From Adineta steineri (lineage: Eukaryota; Rotifera; Eurotatoria; Adinetida; Adinetidae): a stretch of DNA of 64,000 bases. Each line of letters starts with the position of its first letter. Position 1 is the first letter of the stretch. Below are positions 45,143 through 56,731 of the stretch, in pieces. Position numbers and translations under genes: made by a program. The notes beneath the pieces are model-generated. The model was not told where the DNA came from. It saw only the letters and a list, made by a program, of their open reading frames with translations, and made no database searches. Where the stretch lies: the NCBI GenBank assembly GCA_905250115.1, contig CAJNOI010000218.1, positions 35,107 through 99,106 on the forward strand. Reading direction: 5' to 3'.

Positions 45143-46171
45143 TGTAAATAATATGAGAAAAGATTATGACACTGCCTCATTTTGTGTTATAGTATAAATA
45201 GAAGTTGTTCTTTGTGCTTTCATCACCTATGAATGATATTGATGTATCAATGGGAGAATGGAGAAAAAAAAATCTTATCTTCTTTGATGTAACAAGGATG
45301 TAACTTATGTGTCATACAAAAAAAAGGAAATATCCCATCATATTATCTTTTCTTTTTTCTAACTAAAAGATATATTTAGTATCGGTTTTGCCCTTCGAAC
45401 TCAATAATGTCTTTTTTTGATTCCGTATCACATATGCTTGAATAAGAACATATGTATAGAAGAAAAACTATAGAGTACAAGAAAGAATATAATAAGTCAA
45501 GTATAGAACTGTTGTAAAAATCTGATTACAATCAATATTTAATATAAATTTTTATTTTTTTAAAACAACTAAAATCAAGTTACTAGCTCAAAATAAATTA
45601 CTATTATTATGCCCAATTCGGATGAACGATTAGAATATCATCATTTGTCCTACTTGTACATAATTCTTTGTTTTGAATTTTTACTTTCAAATTTTCGGCA
45701 ATATCCTCTCTCGTAACAATAATTGTCAAGGTTCTATTCGTAAGATAGACGTTGACGTTCATCTTTTGTTGATCTGTACAAATAAAAACAAAAATAAGCA
45801 GTTTACATTATTCAATTGACACGTTGTTTTTCAACTAATTTATGAAGTAAAATGACTTCTGGTGATTATATTTTAAGTAGGAGAATGAAAGATCTTCTCG
45901 GCTTCTTCACGCGCACATAATCGTGTTTCACAAGTATTCAATTACATATACTTTTGCATATGCATGAAAAGTGTGTAATTACCTAAATGAGAAACAGCAT
46001 GTTTCGGAATGAATCGATAATAATGAATTTCACAGCAAGCGCTTTCTTTTTTTCTAGAGATATTCTCTTGGTAATTCTGCACTCAAACCATTTTGTCGCA
46101 TAAGAAAAAGAGTTTATTTGTTTATCTTTATACTCAATAACACGTATTTTTCTATCATCCTAGTTGTGTAC
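45143..46171. other. Divergent intergenic region
   Basis: This lies between the 5' ends of the reverse-strand Ig gene and the forward-strand GPCR gene, so it should hold both promoters. A TATA-like TATAAATA/TATTTATA lies at 45193-45200, about 50 bases from the Ig start. No coding sequence is seen. Confidence 0.5.
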
Positions 46172-47209
46172 ATGGATGTAAATAACGATACAACTTTAAC
46201 TATCGTAGAATGCAAGGTGAAAGATGATCTTGGTTATGATCTCGTTTCTATGTATCGCATTCTGTTTGGTATAAGCTGTATCACTGTTCCACTTGGAGTC
46301 CTACTCAACATTATTTTCGTTATTACCTTCATATTTCGAGCGAAAAAAGTCTTTGATGTCAGTAGTCATGCACTTTTATTGAGTTGTATGGCTCAAGTAT
46401 TACTCTCTATTCTACAAGGACCAATACGACTTTACTTCTATTATAGTAATGGATGTTTACCTATGGGTGGTACTTCATTGTGTGATTTCACCGTCTATCT
46501 TGATTACATTCCAACACAAATCAATAATTTTCTTATTGCGCAACTTTCGATTGAACGATTCTTTCTTGTCGTGAAACCTTTTATTTTTCATCGAGGTCAT
46601 CATCAACGTTATTCCTTTGCTATCTATCTTCACTATATTGGTCTGTGTGTAGCCATCATCTTTCCTTGCCTTTATTATCCGATTATCATGCGCAATGGAG
46701 CATCGACTATTAATATCGATGATCCTTCGGCAACTCAGACATGTGATCTCTGGTATGCGCGTGATATTTATGAATTATTTGATCTACTTATCACATTTGT
46801 ACCATATTTTCTCGTTTTAATTACTTCTCTGTCTGTCATTAGCGCTATTTTGTCTCGAAAATATATTCTACGTGGTCGACAAGGAAGACAGGTTGGCACG
46901 CGAAATCATCGTCGTCTTCTCTTTTCTCTTCACATGTTTCTTATATGGTTTATTCTGACATGGTCTCCATGGGTCCTCTATGATTTCTTCCAGACTATTT
47001 TAAATCTTACCTATTCTGTTTACATCGATGCAATTACTACGTTCATCGTCTATATGAACTACACTTTTAGTTCAACAATTGTTTTACTTACTTTTAAAGA
47101 ACTACGTCAGTTTTGTTTTGCTAAGTTCAACCTCCAACACGGTATTTTTATATTCAAAAATCGTGTCACACCAATCCAAAACATTGTTCGAGCTGCAGAC
47201 CAACATTAA
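46172..47209 (+). CDS. Rhodopsin-like GPCR, orphan
   Basis: Seven hydrophobic helices. TM1 carries LGVLLNIIFVITFIF with the conserved Asn. TM2-TM3 are linked by a Cys in GTSLCDF, and TM3 ends in IERFFLVVKP in place of DRY. There is a long loop with a CDLW cysteine before TM5. TM6 contains WFILTWSPWVLYDFF, and TM7 is followed by a short helix 8 (FKELRQFCF). The start at 46172 (MDVNNDTT) was chosen over the ATG at 46118 because it gives a typical glycosylated N-terminus (NDT), and TCATCCTAG before it resembles a splice acceptor. That gives 345 residues. It is one of the expanded rotifer peptide-receptor-like GPCRs; the ligand is unknown. Confidence 0.82.
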   Translation: MDVNNDTTLTIVECKVKDDLGYDLVSMYRILFGISCITVPLGVLLNIIFVITFIFRAKKVFDVSSHALLLSCMAQVLLSILQGPIRLYFYYSNGCLPMGGTSLCDFTVYLDYIPTQINNFLIAQLSIERFFLVVKPFIFHRGHHQRYSFAIYLHYIGLCVAIIFPCLYYPIIMRNGASTINIDDPSATQTCDLWYARDIYELFDLLITFVPYFLVLITSLSVISAILSRKYILRGRQGRQVGTRNHRRLLFSLHMFLIWFILTWSPWVLYDFFQTILNLTYSVYIDAITTFIVYMNYTFSSTIVLLTFKELRQFCFAKFNLQHGIFIFKNRVTPIQNIVRAADQH

Positions 47210-47321
47210 ACAATTCATATTATACAAAATGAACTCTAAAAGATGAATTTTTTGTTGTGTAATCAGAGAAATAAATGGTTAACATATAGATGCTTATTTA
47301 TGAAGATATTTCATCAGACAT

Positions 47322-47374
47322 TTAGGGTGGATGTGGGTATATACACCTTTTCTCTCTGCACGCCCACACCCTTC
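47322..47374. repeat. Telomere-like inverted repeat, copy 16
   Basis: The left arm is TAGGGTGGATGTGGGTAT and the right arm is GCACGCCCACACCC. It lies between the facing stop codons of two GPCR genes. Confidence 0.75.
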
Positions 47375-47470
47375 GTATATATATACTCTAGCTATAATCA
47401 ATCGAGTTTTATTTGATGCTTTATCAGATATTTATATTAAAACTGAGTTGTCTAAAATAATTATTTTAAA

Positions 47471-48395
47471 TTATATTTTCTTTATAATTATATTTTTTAG
47501 TTGTGGTGTAATAATAACCATCGATAAACATTCTCCCATCAATGTTATACTAACCAAACAAAATTCAATACGCATGAAAAGAGGATGTTCTTCACCTGTA
47601 ATAAATAAAATTATTGCAAGCACAGTCGATGGTATTCCAAGAGCGATTAATAAACCAGCAGTTATTAGAATACGTCGAATGACTAGTAAGTCTCGCTTTT
47701 GTCGTTGTTGAACGATATATGCTTGATAATTGTATTGTTGACGAAGATATTTTGTAATACGTAAATATATCAATGGTAATAAACTAACAGGGAGAAAAAA
47801 AGCATTTAATAAAAGCCAAAGTACACCTCGGACATTTGTCATTGTTACGAAACAATAATTTTCTTTAGGTAAATATATAATATCATTCCAGAAAAGAACT
47901 GGACTTAAAAGAATACAAATTAAAATTAGTTCAATAAATGGTAACAGAATATATAACATGGAAGATTGAAGCCATATATATGTTGTATAAACAATTCGAC
48001 AAAGACGATAAAATGCCTAATAAAAAATTCAATCGAAGAAAAATTCATAAAAGAACATCATCAATAATTACCTGATTGACAAAAGCCCAATATAACATAC
48101 TGAGAAGAACAGTAGAAAAATATCCCAAAAATATACATAATGATGAATTGGAATTATGTCCATAAAGATCACCTAAAAGTGTTTGAATATTAGTTAAAAC
48201 CATGAGTGCTGTATAGATCATAGTCAATGGATAGATATTAGTACAAAGAATAAATGTTATTTTATCTTCTTGTTTTATATGATTATGACAACGATAATTA
48301 ATGATCGTAATAAAGATTATTAATGAGATCAAACATGTAAATATATCAATACTAAGTGTAATTATATTCAATACGAATCCAACTTGGTTCATCAT
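47471..48395 (-). CDS. GPCR-like seven-helix receptor, orphan
   Basis: Exon 1 (48072-48395) and exon 2 (47471-48016) join in phase 0 to 289 residues. Hydrophobic helices: VLNIITLSIDIFTCLISLII (TM1), then two more before the exon junction; exon 2 starts AFYRLCRIVY, the position of the DRY motif after TM3. TM4-TM7 follow, with ILITAGLLIALGIPSTVLAI as TM6 and a TM7 ending MVIITPQLKN. The protein is short, with short loops, like other orphan rotifer rhodopsin-type receptors. Ligand unknown. Confidence 0.75.
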
Positions 48396-49388
48396 GATTG
48401 AAATATCTACTGCGTACTGAATATTTACGTTGTTTGTTTAAGAGTTTTACCTTGTATTTACTGATGACACTCTTCAATGTCTTTTCTGTTAATATGACAC
48501 GTACGCATTAATCAAAAAAAAATTATATCAATGAATTATGTTGACTAAAGTACCTTCGCAAATATGACTAATATAATCTTTTTTTTTGTATGCATGTCAC
48601 ATTCTGAATTATCTTATGTAGTGAAGATTTAAAAGTAATTCAGTAAGAAGATCATTTTCTAGGGTTTATTATGTTTTTTGTTTGACGCATATTTCAGAGT
48701 TCTATTATACTCTATCTCACTATGAAATTAATACTGTTTCTAATTTTCTCATGAAGGAGACTTATAAAATAGAGCAAGAAAAGAATGTTTTATTATAAAA
48801 ATATCTGTTGACCCAAGAGTAAAAAAATAAAATCTGATCATTTTTTCTTTGACTTCAAACCAATGTAAAATTAAGAAACTCATTGATTTTTAAAAACTAA
48901 TCTATATTCAGTATTTACGATTCTATGAAAAAAAAAGTCTAAACCATTATAGATAATCTTTATGTTGCAGTAATATTAGATAATAATAGATATTTATATT
49001 ATACACAACGAGAATTACTCATACGACATTGTAGTCAATTATACTTTTACTCGTTTACTTGAAACTGTCAGAGTATTATTACAACTTGTTTATTTATTTC
49101 AGTGAAAATGGAATGTAACTATGTTAAAGACTATCATTATATTATACAGTTCGCATTCTTTCATTAAAAAAAACATGTGAATGTCAAAATTTGTTTTATG
49201 CTCATCCTTACATTCTGATCATCTATGGACTGTCTCTTACAATTCACTTTAGAATATCTCAATGAAAAATTTAAAAAATCCAATCTCCTATGAAATCATT
49301 GACAATAATATATAATCGAGTGTTCAAGTGAGATCTTGTTATCTCACATTAAAATGTAACTTTGTTATGCTTACCAATAGTAATAGAA
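48396..49388. other. Intergenic, no gene seen
   Basis: AT-rich sequence upstream of the reverse-strand GPCR. No open frame of coding character. Confidence 0.5.
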
Positions 49389-49466
49389 AGGTGTGAGTGT
49401 TATTGTTAGTTTCTGATGGAGTGAGTCAACGCAAGATAAGAGAACAAAGACACACACCCACACTCA
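49389..49466. repeat. Telomere-like inverted repeat, copy 17
   Basis: The left arm is AGGTGTGAGTGTTATTG and the right arm is GACACACACCCACACTCAT. It is degenerate, with a long spacer. The next gene's stop codon is about 230 bases away. Confidence 0.65.
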
Positions 49467-49696
49467 TCTATAATCTTCATTTCTTTGTAGATTATTATAG
49501 ATAGAACATTTGCAAACAATAAAATCATTGTTCTTAATAAAAGTTCTCCTAATTCTTTGATGATTTCGTTGTGTGTGTTCAGTACAACACGATCTACTGG
49601 TACAATGATAAAATAAATAATGCAATTTTCTTTTTTTTTTATTATAAACTCATTTTTAAAGATCTTTTCTCTTGTTTATACAATGATAGATTATTC

Positions 49697-51418
49697 TCAA
49701 GTCTTTTTGATAAATTGAATATAATTGTAAACATGTTTCATATGATATTTCTGCGAAATTCTATCCATATTTAATAATTCAATCATTTTGTTTAAATCTG
49801 CAAATGGTATACGGTTATAGTTGGAAAAATTCGTATGAAATTCAATTATAAAAGATTTCAAATTCTTGAACATTTCCAAAAATTCCCGAACAAGACGTAA
49901 AACATGTCTGTATATATCTTCAACATCGTGTAAAATGAATTTAATTTCAACATGTTGAATATTCAAAAAATAAGTATAATCTCTTGTCGTTCGTTGACCA
50001 CGAAAATAGGCATCAAGTTTATGTAAATATACTGTTCGATTTGAAGAAGATGTTGCAGATTGTGGTTCATACGATAAAACTAAATGTTTTGTGTTCGGAA
50101 CAATCTTAATTAACCATTGCTTAATATTCTGAAGATATTCACCTTTACAATGAATAGTACTAACATTATCTAATGCTACATTTTCATCTGTATCTAAACT
50201 ATTTATTAATTCAGAATTCAAGATCATTGTTGTTAAATTAGGCATATTCATTTTCAATTGTTTGATTAAATTTAAATCCGGATTGTTACATTGAGACAAA
50301 TCGATCGATGTTACATGTGGCCATACCGATAAAAATGATGACGTTTTCAAATTACTTAATTTAATTTCATCGAAATCAATAAAATTGTTCAGTTTCTTAA
50401 AATGAAATGGTAATGTAAATAAATGTTGTCTGTGAATACCAACTATCCAATGATGATCGTACCAAAATTGATTCTGAAATGTTGATAGTAGAGTATCGAT
50501 TTCTGTTATTTCTTTATCGAATGTCACAAGAAGATGAAAATTTTTCAATTGTGTCATCGAATTTAATAATTGTCGTTGAAGTATAAAACCATCAAATTGA
50601 TTTTCTTTCAATTGAATCGAATTGAAATTCAATGATAAATGAATTAATGAACTTGAAAATTGTTTAATAAAATATGCTATGATAGGAAAATTCTTTTCAT
50701 TAATCGAGCTTCCTAATGTGATGAGTAGTTTTTTTAATTTAATATGTGTAATATCGAACTCTTTTTTCAGTGGATCGATAGGGTATAATGAAGATAAAGT
50801 AAGATCGAAATATTTTAAATTCGGCGTATTTTCCAATAGAATTAGTGTACTTCTAATATATGATAACTGAATTGTTAATGATTGAATATTTACATTAATA
50901 GCATTTTCCAGTACTCTTATATCTAAGTTTGATGAAAGTTCAAATGTTTTAAAGGCGTTTTCATGATAAAATACGGCTTGATATATGCAAAATGTATCCG
51001 ACCAAACGTTTCGGTTTAAAATTTTACTATGAATTTTCAATGTAGTTAATTTACGGAATTGGTTACTTGTCGTGATTGAAGTTATTTCATCCGTGTAAAT
51101 TGGAAATGCAGTGGAAATAATTACTGATTTGAGATTAGGAAATAAATCTAATGAGAAACAAGAATTAATATCAGTAATAGTTAAATATTCTACTCGTGAT
51201 TGAATAATTGGTAGAATACTTTGCAAAAAGCAACTATTTTTTATAGATATTTCGAACTTGTTCAGATCTGCGTAATGTTCCAATAAAATACAATTGTACT
51301 TTTGATTTAAATTTAAAAATCCATATAAAATATCATTAGATGAGAGGTAATCAAAAATTTCGAATACGATTTCTGTTGGTAGATGATCAAATAATGTCAA
51401 CGAATTCTTTTCGAACAT
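49697..51418 (-). CDS. F-box/LRR-like protein
   Basis: An intronless 573-residue protein. Residues 10-45 form an F-box (LFDHLPTEIVFEIFDYLSSN, then DILYGFLNLNQKYN). The rest is a string of irregular leucine-rich segments (PNLKSVIIS, FRKLTTLKIHS, NIQSLTIQLS, PNLKYFDLTL, SSLIHLSLNF, WPHVTSIDLSQC, PNLTTMILN). It would recruit an unknown substrate to an SCF ligase via Skp1. The family is heavily expanded in bdelloids. The stop codon sits close to a region without other genes. All frames are intact, in contrast to the F-box pseudogene at 20452. Confidence 0.85.
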   Translation of the reverse strand: MFEKNSLTLFDHLPTEIVFEIFDYLSSNDILYGFLNLNQKYNCILLEHYADLNKFEISIKNSCFLQSILPIIQSRVEYLTITDINSCFSLDLFPNLKSVIISTAFPIYTDEITSITTSNQFRKLTTLKIHSKILNRNVWSDTFCIYQAVFYHENAFKTFELSSNLDIRVLENAINVNIQSLTIQLSYIRSTLILLENTPNLKYFDLTLSSLYPIDPLKKEFDITHIKLKKLLITLGSSINEKNFPIIAYFIKQFSSSLIHLSLNFNSIQLKENQFDGFILQRQLLNSMTQLKNFHLLVTFDKEITEIDTLLSTFQNQFWYDHHWIVGIHRQHLFTLPFHFKKLNNFIDFDEIKLSNLKTSSFLSVWPHVTSIDLSQCNNPDLNLIKQLKMNMPNLTTMILNSELINSLDTDENVALDNVSTIHCKGEYLQNIKQWLIKIVPNTKHLVLSYEPQSATSSSNRTVYLHKLDAYFRGQRTTRDYTYFLNIQHVEIKFILHDVEDIYRHVLRLVREFLEMFKNLKSFIIEFHTNFSNYNRIPFADLNKMIELLNMDRISQKYHMKHVYNYIQFIKKT

Positions 51419-52056
51419 GCCTTATAAAATGATTTCAAACATGTTTTTCTGTCCTTTTATATACAAAATGTGTTGCAATAACACCAGAGAAAAATGAATC
51501 ATCAACTAAACTCAAATATATACTTGACGATGATTAATATTCCAGGCAACCATTTTTAGTGTGTGAAGAGTTAGATGTCCTTACTAGGCGGTCAAAAATT
51601 ATTTTTTCTTTATATAGTGAAAGAGGATGTCGATCACATCTCCAGTCTAAGCCCCACTCTCACTTAGAGACAAGCAAAATCAGATTTGTCTAGATTCGGG
51701 AACCGGATCGTTGAGAATTTTTTTATTTTTAGTATCGTATCGGAATCACCTATGTTAAAATTCTAATTAATAGATCCTTGTTTTTTTTAATTATTTTTGT
51801 AATACTTTAAAATCATTCAAATCCGGAGCAATTAATGTTTGAGATTTTATTTTCTAAAACAATATAACCAGAAACGGCACCGATACCAAGATTTTTGTAT
51901 CATGAGATCGAAATAAGATCTGACTTTTTAAGTATCGGATCGAAATCAGACTTGCCGATTCCCGATTTCAATATGATATCGCCCATGTCTACCTTCCCTA
52001 TCATAAATGACAGAAGTGCGTGCCGCATTATCTATTACTGTGACATACTTGCAAGT
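51419..52056. other. Intergenic with decayed GC-richer repeat
   Basis: Bases about 51690-51990 carry repeated words around ATCGGATCGAAATC, AACCGGATCG and GTATCGTATCGGAATC, locally more GC-rich than the surroundings, suggesting an old repeat. The open frame at 51895-52113 lies in it and is not a gene. Confidence 0.45.
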
Positions 52057-52476
52057 TCTAGAACTGCGGAGTCTAGTTTTTTTATTCCGACTCCGAGAAA
52101 AAATTCTGGGTAATTCCGATTCCGAAAAACTCCGAAAATTTTTTTGTAGTGTAGAGACAAACAGAAAGGCTAAGCATTGTGAATGAACAAAATTATAAGC
52201 AAATAAAAAAAGACTATTTGATATTGTTAAGTTATAGAAGTTGTAGAATTTCTTTCTTTCTTTCTTTTCAATTCTTTTAAAAACTCAAATATTATGACAA
52301 AAAACTTCTTTTTGAGAAAGAAATAAGCAATTTAATTAGCCTTCTAATCGGAGTCCGATATTTACTCCGGAAAATCCTTCTTTTTAGTTCCGACTCCGAC
52401 TCCGAAAATTTTCAAATAGTCACTCCGATTCCGTGGAGTCGGAGTCGGGTTTCGGAGAGCAGTTTAGTTCTCTACA
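52057..52476. mobile_element. Candidate MITE rich in CCGACTCCGA
   Basis: Two halves with opposite-strand words (TTCCGACTCCGAG, CCGATTCCGAAA and GGAGTCGGAGTCGGG) flank a poly-T/AT core. The right end reads AGTTTAGTTCTCTACA, loosely matching the left TCTAGAACTGCGGAGTC when reversed. GCAAGT occurs on both sides (52051-52056 and 52477-52482) as a possible target duplication. The boundaries are tentative. Confidence 0.45.
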
Positions 52477-52643
52477 GCAAGTGCTCATAGTTCATCTTTT
52501 GTCCTGAAAAAAAATACGAGAATATATGCTACTTCATTGATTAGTAAAAAAAAATCTTTTGTCAAATATTTATTATAAGGATGAAAAAATAAGCAGGGAA
52601 TTAGTATGAGTAAGTATGCATATAATAAATATGATAAATCACT

Positions 52644-53643
52644 TTACATCCAAACCCATTCTCTTTCATTATTCGGTGAATGTTTAATAGTTGGATGTCG
52701 AAATTGATTAACATAAAACGATTTTTCTTCAGGTGATTCTTCTTGACTTAGTGCTAGTCTTGTTTGAAATATTGAACCCATTGATGATTGAATATTTGGT
52801 GAAGGTTTATATTGAATAATTTGTGGTTTCATCGGATGATGAACACGATCAAGATGAATAGAAGTTTCATTAATAATTGGTATATCAATGAATGCACTTG
52901 GTTCGATTATCGATGAAACTAATCGTTTCGTTGTATTCGATGATGCAAATATAGGTTTACGTAATTGAGCAAAACGAACCGATCTTTCGTGTGGTAGTTC
53001 TTCTTCTTCTGTTGTTGCATAATGTGTTTTTAAAATTGTACCAGTTGATGGTTGAATATGAACAGGAATTTTATATGTAATTGGTTGTGATAAAGCTGAA
53101 TGTTGACGATGATCAAGTTGAATAGCACTTTCTATTGGTTCTGCATAATGATCAATAACGCGTACTTTTGAAATAGATTTGATTCTTTTTTTAATTCCTC
53201 CTGTTTGTTGACGACGTAAATGATTTATATTAATTGGTATTTCTTCATTAAAATCATTCATATTCATTAAACTATGTCGTAATGTAGCACCGGAATTTTG
53301 TTTAATATTCACTGGTAGTTTATATTCATATGGATAGGAAATTTCCGAACGACGAAGTTGATTGGGAAAAAAACCTGTGTTATTGAATAATGAAATATCT
53401 TCAGTAAGAATAGGTTGCATAATAGTCTTTGCTCTGCCTGATGTTCCCGAAGAATCTAAAGTTAAACGTTGATTAATAAAATTCGCGATATATCTTTCAT
53501 CTTCATCGATATTTGCTAATGGAAATAAATTTGAAATATGAGAAACTCGATTTGGTAAACCATAATTCTTCAAAAAGAAAATAATTTAATGAATTTTTTA
53601 TAACAATAAAATATTTTCAACTTACAGTTTGATGTTGATTCAT
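52644..53643 (-). CDS. Disordered repeat-containing protein, unknown
   Basis: A tiny first exon (53626-53643, MNQHQT) joins an exon at 52644-53567 to give 313 residues. The protein is polar and probably disordered. Three related segments recur about every 90-100 residues: YKLPVNIKQNSGATLRHSLM, YKIPVHIQPSTGTILKTHYA and YKPSPNIQSSMGSIFQTRLA. Each is followed by an acidic run and LRRQ/LRKP/FRHP. No domain is recognised. A cytoskeletal or scaffold role is possible but not shown. Confidence 0.6.
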
Positions 53644-54816
53644 AGTTTACAATGAAAAATATATCGTTACTTTCAAGTATGTAACAATCGACAGTATGTA
53701 ATAAGTAGAGAAGAAAAAGAAAGAAACGACAGAAACACTTGAGTTCTATTTTGATCGTCAGTGGGCAGCTCTATAGTATACGATGAGATAATTAACAGAA
53801 GAAAAAGAAAGATATAGATTAAGAAATGTCGTTTTCGTTAATATATCAACGGAAGATGTTGATCGACATGTACACAGACAAAAGATAATCAGGAAAGAAA
53901 AATGTAGAAAATAAGCAATCTTGTTGAGAGATATTTCTATCTTTAATGTCAACAATAATAATTGTTTCAACATATGCTCATCTTGATAAATATCATCTTT
54001 TTATTTATTCGATTGTTAAGTAAACGAAGGTAATTTATCATAATAATATCTAACAAATATGAGCAAATGTTTTTACTAGGCAATATAGATGATTGATCAT
54101 CAGAATTCGAATATTTTATACGATTAAATGAACTCATCGGTATTTCAACATAAAAGAAAGGACGTCATGGGAAAGAATTTAACGATGTGTCTTTAGTGGA
54201 TGTTAATGCTCACATGCACATTTTGAAACTTATTTTAATTATTTGTATATTTTGAGAAATATAATTCGAAAAAAAAATTATGCATTTTATTTCGTATTAA
54301 AGAAGTGTCAGATAAAGTTAAGAGGAATTTTCCAACGAAAGTTTCCTTGATTTAGCTATTTCATACACTCGACTGATAATCTCTTCAGATTCGGCAATCG
54401 AATGTAACAAATTCAATTTTACGAATAAATTCTTGTGTACTATGCTATGATATTTTTCTAAGTGAAAATTAAATTCTTTTTTGTTCATTATCTGAACATC
54501 ACCAAATCGTTATTTTAGAAATTTTCTTTTTTCGATCGTTTTTATTCAAATTTGATCTAAATAGAGCGTCGATATTATCAAATGGAAAAGTATTATTGAC
54601 TGATGGAGGTACTAGTAGTAGTTACCTCAGCAATGCTGAATTGTATTGATCAAAAAATAGTTCATTTCGATCATCTTTCATCGGTTTCTTCAATAAAATC
54701 TTAAGCTTCTTTTGTTTTTCTATAAAAAGGAAATTCGCATTTATTAAAGCGAAACGAGATAATTCAAATCGAAGTGTGTTCATCATGTTCTTATTCAATC
54801 TAAAAATCGTTATATT
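53644..54816. other. Intergenic, no gene seen
   Basis: AT-rich. The reverse open frame at 53758-53973 is leucine/phenylalanine-rich low complexity and not supported. The remainder has no feature I recognise. Confidence 0.45.
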
Positions 54817-56731
54817 TTAAACAATCGATCGTGCATTTTTGTAAATATGTCTGATAATCACAGGACGTTGACGTTTCTTTTTTTGAACTGATTTTGATTT
54901 ATAATTCCGTACTGGATCAATGTTAAAGCAATATTTTAATATATCCATAATAATAACACAAGCAATAACAACTGCTATAGCTAGAATAGCAATTACAGCA
55001 AATAATTTCGAAACTATTTTATGAACAAGAATTGATTCGGATGAAATTTCACAATGACGACCCGAATAATTTTCATCAAGACATTCACATCGATAATCAC
55101 CTAATAATGGTCGACAGACACCTTCATTTTCACAACTCACATTTTCACAATAATTAATCATTCTTTCACAATAAATCCCTGCCCAATTCGATGCACATGT
55201 ACAATTAAATGTTTCATTTGTCAATTTATTACATGTTCCTATAAAACAAGCAAATAAAATTCTTATAAAATATCGAAGAAATATACCATTATTCCAACAT
55301 CTATTTGGTTGACATGGTCGTTGATCAAATTGACATTCTGTTCCATTAAAACCAAGTAAACAATTACAACGGTAAGTTGTATTTATATTTTGACAAGTTG
55401 CATTATTTTGACAGAGATTTGAAAGATCACATGGTGTTGCAGATATATTACAGTGAATACCAGTATACGTCTGATTCGAACAAGTCGGCGCAATAAACAA
55501 AAGTGTCGGTGCTGTTACTGAAATAAAAAAAAATATAAAATTTCAATTTAATTACAACAAGAAGGGAGAATTACCGTGAATGGTTGTTACGAAAAGACTT
55601 GATTGCATAATTTCTGTCGAGTGATATGATTGATTTGTGATTGTTGTTTGAATATTTGTTGGAACTGTACTTGATTGTAGAATTGTTGTTATTGATGGTG
55701 TATCTAGAATATTGTTTGTATAAAGATATGATTTTTATAAAACCTCAGTTGATACTCACTGCAGGAATTTGTTGCAAGAGCAAATTTTTGAATTCCTTTA
55801 TTTTCTCGACCAGTAACATATATATTACCATTACTATCAAAACTCATTGTTTCTGGATACTTTAATATCGTATTAACAGTACATCCAATAATACATAGCA
55901 ATGTGCCATTATATTCAAATCGAACAATACGATTTCCACCTCTATCCGCAATGAATAGATTACCATCAGCATCAAGTACAATTCCAGTTGGTTGATCAAG
56001 TGAAACTGTTGTTGATGTTCCATTTTTGACTATTGTTGTTCCATTCAATGATCCCGAATCGAAACGTTGTATTCTGTTATTATTACAATCAGCTACATAT
56101 AATCGAAAATTATCATCAACAAATATACCATGTGGACCAGAAAGTGTCATCGAATTTGAGTCTTGATAGCCATTTCCAGCAACGGTGTTAACTGTACTCG
56201 ATATATTGTTTAGTGAGTTTGCTATTACTCTATTACTGGAATACATTGAACAATAAAGAACATTATTTGTATCAATGAAAAGTCCAGTACATGCTGCTGT
56301 AGTGTTCATTACAACTGTTTCGTTGCTTGAATTTATTACTGCCTTCATCACTTGATGGTCGTTACCTTGATCAGCATAGATAATCCCAGTTTCAGTAATA
56401 AAGATGGAAAATGCATTGACCAAATAACTGAAAATAGTATTCGTGGGAGTAACAGCTCCTCTCAACCACATAATAACTTTACCATCAGATTGACTATTTA
56501 TATAAATAGTATTGTTAGTGTTTATGAATAGACCAAAGGCTTTGTAATCATTAGTACTACCATTTGGAAATATTGTTGAGTTTTCATACCAAGTTGCATT
56601 GGGACAAAATTTTGGTAAATTATACGAAAGTGCTAATGATTACGGAAAATGTTTGAGAGAAAAAAATCAAAATCGAAATTAGTTTTACCTGTTATTCCAC
56701 TGATAATTGATAAAATGATAATAAAATACAT
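54817..56731 (-). CDS. NHL-repeat and EGF-domain membrane protein
   Basis: Five exons: 56689-56731, 55760-56632, 55575-55703, 55287-55517 and 54817-55238, giving 565 residues. A signal peptide (MYFIIILSIISGIT) precedes an NHL-type beta-propeller (NTIYINSQSDGKVIMWLRG, FRLYVADCNNNRIQRFDSGS, GNLFIADRGGNRIVRFEYNG, GNIYVTGRENKGIQKF). A Thr/Ser-rich linker follows, then three EGF-like domains (CQNNATCQNINTTYRCNC, TFNCTCASNWAGIYCE, CENEGVCRPLLGDYRCEC). Last come a transmembrane helix (AVIAILAIAVVIACVIIMDI) and a short basic cytoplasmic tail. It is a type I cell-surface protein, presumably adhesive or receptor-like. The intron at 55239-55286 is 48 nt, in frame and free of stops. Confidence 0.82.
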
